Source: Saprospiraceae bacterium UBA3362
GTDB lineage: Bacteria > Bacteroidota > Bacteroidia > Chitinophagales > Saprospiraceae
Direction: 5' to 3'
NCBI GenBank assembly: GCA_002360455.1
Contig: DEQQ01000103.1
Coordinates: 1 to 55,048 of the forward strand
DNA length: 55,048 nt
The position numbers and the translations under genes are program-made. Numbering within the stretch: position 1 is the stretch's first letter; each line of letters opens with the position of its first letter. Shown in pieces: positions 15,692 through 25,400 of the stretch. The notes beneath the pieces were generated by a model that was given only the letters and a program-made list of their open reading frames with translations, was not told the DNA's origin and made no database searches.

Positions 15692-17164
15692 ATGAATATT
15701 GACCATATAAAGCGATATCCAATAGCTGACTTGTCTGCAATTATTTCTTCCGGACAAAAAATTTCGATTCATCCGAGCACCAAAGAATTATTGCAAACCA
15801 AGCGTAAAGCTTTAGAATCCACAATCCAAAATCAGGATCAAATCATTTACGGAATTAATACAGGATTTGGAGTCTTATGCGATACCAAGATCAATGAAGA
15901 AGACCTAAACCAACTGCAGATTAATTTAATAAGATCTCACTCCTGTGGATACGGCGCTATAAGTAAAGCAGAACGTATCAAATGGGTTTTATTGCTTAAA
16001 ATTATATCCTTATGCAAAGGAGCATCCGGAGTCAGGTTGGAGCTTGTAGAATTTTTAGTAAGTCTGTACAATGAAGATCTGATTCCTGTAGTGCCTGAGA
16101 GAGGATCACTAGGAGCATCCGGAGATCTAGCTCCTTTAGCTCATTTAAGTTTGGCATGCATTGCTGAAGGAAAGATAATGTATGAAGGCTTGGTTTATGA
16201 GGCAAAAGAAATTTTATCTATTAAAAAAATTCAGGCTCCGGGATTGAGAGCAAAAGAAGGATTGGCTTTGATCAATGGAACTCAGTATACATTGTCTGTA
16301 TTGATAGAGAATATTATTTTGGCAGATATTGTTTTTAAAGCTGCTGTCCAATCCGCTATATTGTCTTCGGAAGCATTTCATGTCAATCGAGATATTTTTC
16401 ATCCTGAAATTCATTCATTGAGAAATCAAAACGGCCAACAAAAGATTGCAAAAATAATAGATGATCAAATTTCCAAACCTTCTAGGCCCTTGTATTCTGT
16501 TCAAGATCCTTATTCTTTTAGATGCATTGCTCAGGTGATGGGGGCAAGTCTTGATGCCTTTCAATATGTTCAAAAAATTGCAGAGAATGAAATTCAATCT
16601 GTGAGCGATAATCCCTTAATTTTATCAGATGGTAAAGTAGTTTCTGGAGGAAATTTTCATGCGCAACCGTTGGCAATGGCTGCGGACATTCTTAAGCTCG
16701 CTATGGCGGAGTTAGGGAGCATTGCAGAACGTAGAATTTATTTGTTGGTCTGTGGTCATCGCGATTTACCGAATTTTTTAATAGAAGATGCAGGATTGAG
16801 TTCAGGATACATGATTGTTCAATACGCTGCGGCTTCTTTAGTTTCACAAAATAAACAACTGGCCACTCCTGCAATAGTAGATAGCATAGTGACCTCCAAG
16901 GGGCAAGAAGATCATGTAAGTATGGCAACCAATGCTGCATTGCAGTCTCTTGAGCTTACTAATAATGTCATGCAAATTGTCGCAATGGAATGGATGACAG
17001 CTTGTAGAGCTTGGAATTTTAGAGATCAATGGAAACTAAATCCAATTTCACTGAAGCATCTTACAAACTACTTGCAACGAATTCCTCATAAAATTTTGGA
17101 TCACATTCCTAGTCAGGATTACCAACCTACCATTGAGTTTTTGGTGAGTGAAATGAAATCTTAG
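15692..17164 (+). CDS. hutH: Histidine ammonia-lyase
   Basis: The enzyme deaminates histidine to urocanate, the first step of histidine breakdown. Counted from ATG 15692 it has 490 residues. The self-forming MIO cofactor tripeptide Ala-Ser-Gly falls at 142-144 (GSLGASGDLAPLAH), the canonical HAL numbering, which supports this start over the in-frame TTG at 15662. YGINTGFG near 53-60 carries the conserved catalytic tyrosine. No hutU, hutI or hutG lies nearby, so the gene is an orphan here. A related aromatic aminomutase or lyase of the same fold is a less likely alternative. Confidence 0.92.
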   Translation: MNIDHIKRYPIADLSAIISSGQKISIHPSTKELLQTKRKALESTIQNQDQIIYGINTGFGVLCDTKINEEDLNQLQINLIRSHSCGYGAISKAERIKWVLLLKIISLCKGASGVRLELVEFLVSLYNEDLIPVVPERGSLGASGDLAPLAHLSLACIAEGKIMYEGLVYEAKEILSIKKIQAPGLRAKEGLALINGTQYTLSVLIENIILADIVFKAAVQSAILSSEAFHVNRDIFHPEIHSLRNQNGQQKIAKIIDDQISKPSRPLYSVQDPYSFRCIAQVMGASLDAFQYVQKIAENEIQSVSDNPLILSDGKVVSGGNFHAQPLAMAADILKLAMAELGSIAERRIYLLVCGHRDLPNFLIEDAGLSSGYMIVQYAAASLVSQNKQLATPAIVDSIVTSKGQEDHVSMATNAALQSLELTNNVMQIVAMEWMTACRAWNFRDQWKLNPISLKHLTNYLQRIPHKILDHIPSQDYQPTIEFLVSEMKS

Positions 17165-17285
17165 ATTCAGAATAAAAATGAACTCAAAATCAGCTTTATT
17201 CAGAACTCAGGGAAAGCAGAAAATTCTGAACTCATCCTTGAATAGCGACTTGGATAAAATAATCTTATATGGATTTTATTGGGCA

Positions 17286-18425
17286 ATGTTGAGGTTTAAA
17301 CTCATCTTTTTATTTTTAACTATTATCTCATTTAAGTTTATAGACTTTTCACTCTGTGCACAAACATTAAGTATTGAGTCCGGTGTTTTTGTTGGAAAAC
17401 TTATTCCCCATACTGAAAAATTTAAGTATTCTCCACAAGCTCCGGCTTATAATGTAGAGATGATAATCAGAAAAAAAACTTTCGGGAATAAGGCATGGAG
17501 CAGAGAGGCAGGATTGCCTTCATATGGAATCACAATGAGCTATTGCAACTTGGGTAAACCTAGAGAAATTTTGTCGGATGCTATAGCCGTTTTTCCATAT
17601 TTAGAGTTTGATGTATTGCATTTCAAAAAATTGAGATTCATGATGAGAAATGGATTTGGTGTCGGATATGTGTACAAACCATTTCACAGATTATCAAATC
17701 CGTATCAAACTGCGATTGGATCGCATTGGAATTTGTATGTCAATTTGATGCTGAGTGCTCAATACCAATTGAAATGGAATCAAATGATAAAGCTTAATGC
17801 AATGATTTCTCATTTTTCAAATGGATCAACAAAGGCTCCGAACTTAGGCATTAATTTTATTCACTCCGGTATTTCCTATCAGTATTTGTTAAATTCAAAT
17901 TCTTTGAGTCAAACCAACGAGATGGTAGAAGACAGGAAAAGGAAACCTTGGTCTGTAAATGTTTATGCAGGATATGCTCTAAGAGAATCAAAAAATATCG
18001 GAGGACCAAAATTTTCGATCTATTCAATTTCTACAAGCTTGCAATACCATTATTCAAGGACAAGGGCTGTCCAAGCAGGGATTGATGCAGAACTGCATAT
18101 GCAGTCTTGGTATTGGGTAAAACAAACTGAAGATCCCAAGTATTTTGATAAACCTTGGTTGCCTGCGACAAGAATCAATTTATTTACCGGGCATCAATGG
18201 AATTGGGGAGTGTTTAGTTTTGATGTAAGATTTGGATATCTGGTGAGTCCAAGTTCTATTTTATACAATTTTAAATTTTTCAATAGATTTGTCTTCTTGT
18301 GGGAGCCATTTTATAATAACAAAATGAAAGTGCAACCTAACATTGGAATTTATTTAAAAAATCATTTTGGTTCAGCCGATCACTTGGCCTTGTGTCTTGG
18401 ATTGAGATGGAGAGAGATAAAATAA
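17286..18425 (+). CDS. PagL-like lipid A deacylase/acyloxyacyl hydrolase family outer-membrane protein
   Basis: ATG 17286 gives 379 residues starting with a clear signal peptide (MLRFKLIFLFL to FSLCAQ); upstream in-frame starts add 36 residues before it and are disfavoured. The protein is rich in alternating aromatic strands, typical of an outer-membrane beta-barrel. The segment ISHFSNGSTKAPNLGIN contains the His-x-Ser-Asn type active-site motif of PagL enzymes. These remove acyl chains from lipid A and remodel LPS. At 379 residues it is longer than classical PagL, as in other Bacteroidota members. Enzymatic activity is inferred from the motif. Confidence 0.75.
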   Translation: MLRFKLIFLFLTIISFKFIDFSLCAQTLSIESGVFVGKLIPHTEKFKYSPQAPAYNVEMIIRKKTFGNKAWSREAGLPSYGITMSYCNLGKPREILSDAIAVFPYLEFDVLHFKKLRFMMRNGFGVGYVYKPFHRLSNPYQTAIGSHWNLYVNLMLSAQYQLKWNQMIKLNAMISHFSNGSTKAPNLGINFIHSGISYQYLLNSNSLSQTNEMVEDRKRKPWSVNVYAGYALRESKNIGGPKFSIYSISTSLQYHYSRTRAVQAGIDAELHMQSWYWVKQTEDPKYFDKPWLPATRINLFTGHQWNWGVFSFDVRFGYLVSPSSILYNFKFFNRFVFLWEPFYNNKMKVQPNIGIYLKNHFGSADHLALCLGLRWREIK

Positions 18426-18430
18426 ATTAG

Positions 18431-18472
18431 AAAAAAAAGCGGTTGAATTTTTGAAGTTCAACCGCTTTTTTT
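18431..18472. terminator. Bidirectional terminator between convergent genes
   Basis: AGCGGTTGAA (18438-18447) and TTCAACCGCT (18457-18466) form a perfect 10-bp stem. It is flanked by A8 on the left and T7 on the right, so it can end transcription from both the PagL-like gene and the minus-strand gene ending at 18501. Confidence 0.92.
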
Positions 18473-18500
18473 CATTTATCAAAGAAATGATTACTGTTGA

Positions 18501-20117
18501 TTAGTTCATCTCAATATAATCATTTTGGTTTACAGGTCTCGGTACATCAACACCTTTTGTTCTAATAACTTTTAGGTCTTCATATCCTTTTCTGACACCT
18601 TTTACTTCCCAGTCCACTTGATAGGTTCCTGTTCCTTTTCTCAATTCTTTAATCTTAAATCCGCGTTCAGATTTTTCAATAACGGCAAGCCCTTCAGAGT
18701 CGGCAGACAATGGTGTAAGTTGTACGGTCAATGTCTTAGGATTTACTACTAAACCAAAGTGCTCAGTGAAAAGAATCTCTGCTTCACCATTAACAAGATT
18801 GACAGTACCTCTTTCATAAGCAGCAGCTTCTGGTCCTTCGATACAAGCATACCAAATTTCTTTGTTTTCATCATTTGGATGTTGCATTCTGAACTGTTTA
18901 ATATTAGCAGCGACCACAGACTGAGATCCATTATAATAAATTCCACCAATTAATGAATTAGGATTATTAGGATCAAACAATCCCATATAAGGTACAATGG
19001 TATTGTTTACATTGGCAGCTGTTAATGCACAACCTGGTCTGCCACCAATCGCATTAGCTACAGTACCTAGTCCACCTTGGCAGTTGACATACGCACTTGG
19101 AATATTCACTGTTTTTCCTGCATTCAATGCATAACTTGTCCAAACGGATAAATTTAGTGGATTAAATATTGCATTGTTTGGAGCGGGGAAAACGAAGTTG
19201 CCTCCAAGTCTTTGGAACACCATAGTATCCTTGTCTTTGCGAATATAATTTTGAACAAATCTTCCAACCTGATATCCTTGAACCTCACTTCCTGTATTGT
19301 ATTTTTCAAGGTTTGTTGAGTTTTCTACAGTAAATTCTTTAGAGTAGAACATTCCCTGAGATTTGATATTGTATGCTGTACCTGTTCCAAAATTGATTCT
19401 AAAATTGTTTGGCGCAAATTTGATCCAAGCATTATTGTTAAAAATACTAAAGAGGCTGTCATTGGTTTTTGTCCAAGGTCCGCCGGATAATCCACCAATT
19501 TTAACACTTCCTCCATTTTTACTTAATACGATAGCCGTATCACCACTAAGAGAAAGAGTTTGAATTTCATTGGTAACATCAGCGTCGGCATCATTCTTTA
19601 ATGGGGTCAAATCAACATTGTTGCCTTGAGAAAGAGTAAGTTTATTGGTAGCATTATCGAATGTTAAATTTTGAATTTCGTTTGTTGGACTTGGGTCAGT
19701 ATCTCCCGGTACAGAACCTGCTCTGGCAGCATAAACGGCTACAGGAACGGCAAGGATTGGAGAATTACCCATATTTACGTAATTGGTCCCTCCTGCAGCA
19801 TCCAATTCTACTTTAAGCAAGTATCCTGCGTTACTCCAGTCTATGCTACTGCAAGTTCCTTGAGCGTTTTGACCGCTACAGACGTTTACGCTAAAGATAC
19901 CCAACTCGGAAGTTCTGGTGGTATGAGTTTCAGAATATACAGCCGCATTACTACTGTTTAAGATAGTAAGCTTAAGGCCGATGCTCTGATTGGATAGGGC
20001 AAGATTTTGAGAATTTCTTGCCACACCTTGGTATTTGAATGACGGAACATTTTGTGCAATGCCCGCAGAAGAGATAAACCAAGATGCAATGATGATTAAT
20101 AATACAATTCTGTTCAT
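18501..20117 (-). CDS. Secreted repetitive protein, function unknown
   Basis: This 538-residue protein has a signal peptide (to about residue 21, GIAQ). Residues 22-130 (FKYQGVARNSQNLALSNQSI and following) form a module common at the N-terminus of many Bacteroidota secreted proteins. Short repeats such as TNEIQNLTFDNATNKLTLSQ and TNEIQTLSLSGD follow. These resemble the beta-structured stalks of fibre-like proteins. The C-terminal 120 residues (IWYACIEGPEAAAYERGTVN) resemble the region often found after such stalks. It follows the small T9SS protein gene by 12 bp and is probably co-transcribed. A role as surface fibre or adhesin is an inference. Confidence 0.75.
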   Translation of the reverse strand: MNRIVLLIIIASWFISSAGIAQNVPSFKYQGVARNSQNLALSNQSIGLKLTILNSSNAAVYSETHTTRTSELGIFSVNVCSGQNAQGTCSSIDWSNAGYLLKVELDAAGGTNYVNMGNSPILAVPVAVYAARAGSVPGDTDPSPTNEIQNLTFDNATNKLTLSQGNNVDLTPLKNDADADVTNEIQTLSLSGDTAIVLSKNGGSVKIGGLSGGPWTKTNDSLFSIFNNNAWIKFAPNNFRINFGTGTAYNIKSQGMFYSKEFTVENSTNLEKYNTGSEVQGYQVGRFVQNYIRKDKDTMVFQRLGGNFVFPAPNNAIFNPLNLSVWTSYALNAGKTVNIPSAYVNCQGGLGTVANAIGGRPGCALTAANVNNTIVPYMGLFDPNNPNSLIGGIYYNGSQSVVAANIKQFRMQHPNDENKEIWYACIEGPEAAAYERGTVNLVNGEAEILFTEHFGLVVNPKTLTVQLTPLSADSEGLAVIEKSERGFKIKELRKGTGTYQVDWEVKGVRKGYEDLKVIRTKGVDVPRPVNQNDYIEMN

Positions 20118-20129
20118 TATAAAACTGTT

Positions 20130-20603
20130 TTAATTTTTTTCGATTTTAAATAGTTTACTTTCATTGTTACTCGATAACTTCAATAAGTATAATCCCTGAG
20201 CTAAAAAGTTCAACTGAACAGGTTCGGAACTCTTTATCTGCTGGTTGAAATAAATCGACTTTCCATCTACGCTGGTCAATGTCAATTGAATCACTTTATT
20301 ATTCGGATTATTTATGAAAAGATAATCTGCAGTCGGATTTGGATAGACTTCAACATTTTGCAGTTCGACATCTCCTACAGCTACTCCAATATATCGAAGT
20401 ACATATTGCTGAAAACCCTGTTGCAATTTGATGTCTCCAACTTCTTTTAATTCTGTAACAATTTCACCAAAAGTGAAATCTACCTTTGTTCCTCCTGCCT
20501 GCAAAAATCCTCCGGCATTCGGTAAAACATAAGAGACAACACTTTGGGAGAAAGCCATTTGACAAACTAGTACTAGGCTAAAAACTAAAAAATAATTCTT
20601 CAT
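20130..20603 (-). CDS. Small T9SS type A sorting-domain protein
   Basis: This 157-residue protein has a signal peptide (residues 1-19, MAFSQ cleavage region). A short N-terminal stretch (VVSYVLPNAGGFLQAGGTKV) is followed by a T9SS sorting domain (VEVYPNPTADYLFI to LLKLSSNNESKLFKIEKN). Such short proteins are common in Bacteroidota next to large secreted proteins. The gene following it by 12 bp encodes the 538-residue protein, so the pair may be exported together. Confidence 0.82.
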   Translation of the reverse strand: MKNYFLVFSLVLVCQMAFSQSVVSYVLPNAGGFLQAGGTKVDFTFGEIVTELKEVGDIKLQQGFQQYVLRYIGVAVGDVELQNVEVYPNPTADYLFINNPNNKVIQLTLTSVDGKSIYFNQQIKSSEPVQLNFLAQGLYLLKLSSNNESKLFKIEKN

Positions 20604-20747
20604 TTCGTATTGTTAATTTGCTGCTAAAGTAGTTAAAAAAATGTAAAAATTATAAAATACCACATAAGCTCCTTTAAATATTTTATTAAGCTATTTGTAA
20701 GGCTTTTATTTATAGATATATAAGTATAAGTTTATTCTATATTCATT

Positions 20748-21194
20748 TTACTTGAACTTGTTTATTATTCCATTACAAGCTTGATAAATGAGCTCATAAG
20801 AATGGGGAAAACTGTTGTCATAATATGGGTCCGGAACAGACATTCCGGGTTCAAATGAGCTAAAATCCATCAAAAAAAAGACTTTTTCCTGTGCATAGGG
20901 CGGAGCCATTTTTCTTACTGTAATAAAGTTCATAGAATCCATAATACAGATCATATCATTTTTCATAAAATCATCAGGAGATATTTTCCTTGATCGTTGA
21001 TTGCTGATGTCTATTCCATGTTTCAGCATTTCTTTAATGGCTCTTGGATCCGGTTGTTCGCCATCATGGAGACCGTTAGTACCGGCAGAATCAATCTTCC
21101 AATCCAATTTATGTTGCCTGACCAAATCCTCCATCACACCCTGAGCCATAGGAGATCTGCAAATATTGCCCAAACATACCATCAAGATATTCAT
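20748..21194 (-). CDS. Low-molecular-weight protein tyrosine phosphatase
   Basis: Starting at Met 21194 the protein has 148 residues, with the P-loop CLGNICRS at 7-14 (nucleophile Cys7, Arg13), as expected for this family. The longer reading from 21236 adds 14 unconserved residues and is rejected. The general acid is in the DPYY motif (VPDPYYDNS). The family dephosphorylates tyrosine-phosphorylated proteins and in bacteria often acts on polysaccharide-export kinases. No such kinase is nearby. The gene is divergent from the dehydrogenase gene at 21324. Confidence 0.93.
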   Translation of the reverse strand: MNILMVCLGNICRSPMAQGVMEDLVRQHKLDWKIDSAGTNGLHDGEQPDPRAIKEMLKHGIDISNQRSRKISPDDFMKNDMICIMDSMNFITVRKMAPPYAQEKVFFLMDFSSFEPGMSVPDPYYDNSFPHSYELIYQACNGIINKFK

Positions 21195-21311
21195 ACATAT
21201 TAATATGCATTTATTATGCCAATATGGATTGATCAACTGTGATTTGTTGCCCCTTTTTTCACAAATTTAGCCCAATCGTTCATTTAATTTATTTTATAAA
21301 AACAAGGTCTA

Positions 21312-21319
21312 TATCTTTG
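21312..21319 (+). promoter_or_regulatory. Promoter -7 element very close to the dehydrogenase start codon
   Basis: TATCTTTG ends only 4 bp before the ATG at 21324. Initiation at the usual distance would fall on or next to the ATG, giving a leaderless or nearly leaderless mRNA. Confidence 0.55.
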
Positions 21320-21323
21320 AATT

Positions 21324-22277
21324 ATGAATGCAAAGCAGAGCGTACTCATTACAGATGATGTCCACCCGATACTGATTGAAAAACTTGAGCAGAGAAATTA
21401 TACCGTTGATTACTATCCTGAGATAAGTTATCAAAACGCAATAGACTGTATTTCAGATTATCAAGGACTGGTGGTCAATAGCAAAATTCTATGCAAGAGC
21501 GAACTCCTCACCAGAGCAACTCAACTTAAATGGATTGCGAGGTTAGGATCCGGAATGGAAATTATTGATCAAAAACTTGCTAAGCAACTTGGAATTTATG
21601 CGTTCAATACTCCCGAGGGAAATTCTAATGCTGTGGCAGAGCATGCTCTGGGCTTGCTGTTGAGTCTACTGAGAAATATTCCGAGATCTGATCACCAAAT
21701 GAGGAGAAATGATTGGCAAAGGGAATATAACAGAGGAGAAGAATTATCCGACAAAACTGTTGGAATTATTGGATATGGTCATACCGGAAGTAAATTTGGA
21801 GAATTGCTCATGGGAATGAATATTAAACTATTGGTTTTTGATAAATATAAGCAGCTTTCTTTGGATCCGAAGCGTTCAAAGGTTGTAAATGATATCCAAG
21901 AGATCCAAAAAGGGTCAGACATTATCAGCTTACATCTACCTCTTACAGAAGAGACGTTTCATATGGTGAACGAGAGTTTTTTTCAGGGATGTACTAGGCC
22001 AATTTACCTGATCAATACATCAAGAGGCCCTATAGTAAATACGTCTCATCTCTTAAGAGCATTGGATCAACATCAGATTAAAGGCGCCGCTCTTGATGTG
22101 TTTGAAAATGAAAAACCCTTAAGTTTTTCAACTTTAGAAAAGCAAATGTATGCAGATTTAGCTGCGAGACAAAATGTAGTGTTAACACCGCATATTGCCG
22201 GATGGACCCATCAGTCGAAGAAGTCCATAGCCGATTGGTTAATTCAAAAATTAGATTTATTTATATCAAATAAATAA
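21324..22277 (+). CDS. D-2-hydroxyacid dehydrogenase (phosphoglycerate dehydrogenase-like)
   Basis: This 317-residue NAD-dependent dehydrogenase oxidises a D-2-hydroxyacid or reduces the matching keto acid. The Rossmann motif is GIIGYGHTGSKFG (147-159). The catalytic triad is Arg234 (NTSRGPIVN), Glu263 (DVFENEKP) and His290 (TPHIAGWT). There is no ACT domain, so it lacks the usual serine-regulation module of SerA. Phosphoglycerate, hydroxypyruvate or glyoxylate are possible substrates. It appears to be a single-gene unit with a promoter abutting its start codon. Confidence 0.92.
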   Translation: MNAKQSVLITDDVHPILIEKLEQRNYTVDYYPEISYQNAIDCISDYQGLVVNSKILCKSELLTRATQLKWIARLGSGMEIIDQKLAKQLGIYAFNTPEGNSNAVAEHALGLLLSLLRNIPRSDHQMRRNDWQREYNRGEELSDKTVGIIGYGHTGSKFGELLMGMNIKLLVFDKYKQLSLDPKRSKVVNDIQEIQKGSDIISLHLPLTEETFHMVNESFFQGCTRPIYLINTSRGPIVNTSHLLRALDQHQIKGAALDVFENEKPLSFSTLEKQMYADLAARQNVVLTPHIAGWTHQSKKSIADWLIQKLDLFISNK

Positions 22278-22487
22278 TATATGTTATATTTAATTAATTG
22301 AAATTTAGATAAATATAAATATTATTTAATTCCCTACCACATATGTTGAAAATGTTATTCAGCATCACTTTGTTAAAATTTAAGAAATGCTTAACATTGC
22401 ACAATTTTTAAGAAAGCGGAGCCGGAAATAGGTGATGTAATTCTGACTCTGTAATTTTTTAAACTGTTTATCAAGATTTACCACAGT

Positions 22488-25400
22488 ATGAAAAAATTGT
22501 TACTTTTAGCTGTTTGTGTCTTTACAGCATCAATGGCCTTCTGTCAAACCACGCTGACAGGAACCGTTAAAGACAAAGAATCCGGAGAACCGTTAATAAA
22601 TGCCTCTGTATTGATTACAAAATCAGGTGTATTGGTGAGAGGAATCGTTACCGACTTTGATGGTAACTTTAGCGAGAATCTCGAGCCCGGAACCTATGAT
22701 GTGGAGATCAAGTATTCCGGTTACCAGTCACAAAAAATGAAAGGAATCTTGGTTAAAGCCGGAAAAGCAAATCCGGTTACCTTCGAGATGGCCAATGAAT
22801 CTCAAAATCTTGAAGAAATTGTTATAAAGGAATACAAAGTCCCCATTATCGATAAAGATAATACAGCTCAAGGGGCTACCATTACCTCAGAACAAATAAG
22901 AAATCTTCCAACCAAAAATGTCAACGGGATAGTAGCGGTTTCTGCCGGAGCCTCTTCTATAGATGCCGGCGATGTAAGTATTCGTGGAGGCCGAACTGAT
23001 CAAACTGTGTATTACTTGGATGGTATAAGGTATACCGGTAGAAGCATTCCTGCCAGTGAGATAGAACAGCTCCAGGTTATTACCGGGGGGATTGAAGCTC
23101 AATATGGAGACGTAGCTGGAGGTATCGTTTCTCAAACTTCCAAAGGTCCTTCTTCCAAACATTCGGGAGGATTGGAGCTTGAGACTTCTCAATTTTTGGA
23201 TGCTTATGGTTACAATTTGATAAGCGGTAACGTGAGTGGACCTATTTGGAAAAAAAGAGATAGTGTTACCAAGGTTGAGCGAACTATTATTGGATATCGT
23301 TTATCGGTTCAAGTAAATGATTTTAAAGATGACGATCCTCCGGCATATGGGGTTTACAGAGCAAAAGAATCTACTATACAGAGATTGTCAAAAGATCCTA
23401 TCAGTTTGTTCAGAGGAACTCAATTTGTAACCGGACAGTTTTTGGACCCGGAAAAAGATGTAGAGTTTATTAAGTTCAATCCGGGAGAAGAAAACAAAAC
23501 AAGAGACTTCATTGGCAAATTAGACTTCAAGCCAACCTCCAATATTGACTTTTCTGTAACGGGAGTGTATGCAACGGTTAACGATAGATTTACTCCGGGT
23601 GTGAATGGTGAATCTGATGGAGTGGGAGAAACTATCGGAAATGGCTCTTGGACGCTCTTAAACTGGAATCACAACCCATACAGAAAAACGGACACTTATA
23701 GAGGATTATTTAGATTTAGACATAAATTGGGTAGAACCAGAGCTGTAGATGCAAGTGAAGATGCTTCTACGGCAAATCTGTCTCCCATTAGTAATTTTTA
23801 TTACACTTTGCAGGGTGGATATGAAAATATTTTGGAAACATCTCAAGACCCTATCCACAAGAACAATTTTTTCAATTATGGCTTTGTTGGAAAATTTGAT
23901 CGATCTTGGGAACCTGCTTATGATCAGCAGTCAGGAGACCATGTAGGATATGTACCTTTGGTCAGAGGCTATACAGATGGCACAATTAATCCTGTATTCA
24001 CAGCCTATAATAAAATTTTACCGGTTGGTAATGCAGCATTTAACATAGAAGCCTATAACGCCTTCAACGGTCAATTATTAACATCTAACACTACTTTATG
24101 GACAGGATTGCATACCAATGTTGGTTCTATTTATAACCGATTTACAAAGTCTGATGACGAAATAATTACTGCTCAATTGACTTCCGGTTTTGATTTGACG
24201 CCGAGAGGAAATAGCAATTCACGACATAATATTCAATTTGGATTTTTGTTCGAACAAAGGATCGACAGAGGATATACACTTACTCCATTCGAATTATGGA
24301 GAACCGGTAGATTGTTAGCAAATAACCACATCACAGGAATAGACACAACCTGTGTCGCTTACTATGATACATTGGGAAGACCGGTGTTCTGTGGATTAAT
24401 ATCTCCAAATCCGGAAGCTAGATTTTACAAAGAATTGCGCAGAGTAATCAATCCATCCGGAGATCAAGAAAAATTGGCTAAAGAATATGTTAATATTGAT
24501 CAATTGGATCCAAGTCAATTAAGTCTAGGCATGTTCTCATCAAGAGAGTTGACAGATCAGAGTTTAGTTGGATTTAGAGGGTATGATTATCAAGGAAACA
24601 AATTATCAAGAGGAGTCAAATTTGAAGATTTTTTCAAAAGAGATGCCAATGGAAATTACTCTTATTTAGTTGCTCCAAATACTCCGATCTATGCAGCAGG
24701 ATATGTGCAAGATAAGTTTACTTACAAGGATATCATTTTTAGAGTTGGAGTAAGAGCGGATTATTACGATGCAAATACAAAAGTTATCAAGGATCAATAT
24801 TCACTTTATGATATTTTGGGAGCCAAAACATTCCATGAAAAATTTGGCGGAAATAAGCCGGGAAATATTGGAGATGATTATAAAGTGTACACCAATTCTG
24901 AGGGAGGATCTTCTGTAAAAGCTTACAGATACGGCAACAATTGGTATTTCCCTAACGGGACCTTAGCCAATTCTTCCAGTTCTATTTTTGGTGAAAACAA
25001 TTTGGTTTTCCCATCCTATTTACAACCTTCTGACTCATTGAGATCCATCAGAGGAAATTATTTTATCGTAGATAACTCGTTTGAAGACTATAAGCCTCAG
25101 GTGAATATTATGCCTCGAATTGCATTTTCATTCCCAATATCTGATGACGCGAACTTTTTTGCACATTATGATATTTTGACTCAGCGTCCTACTTCCAATA
25201 GCTTTGTTTCTCCATTGCAGTATCTGTATTGGGATTTAGCCGGTAGAACTCCGGCTGAAAATGGAAATTTGAAGCCAAGTAGAACCGTAGATTATGAAGT
25301 AGGATTTCAACAAAAACTTTCATCATCTTCAGGTCTCAAAATATCCGCTTATTATAAGGAATTGAGAGACATGATCCAAAGAACTACTTTGTCCAAAGTA

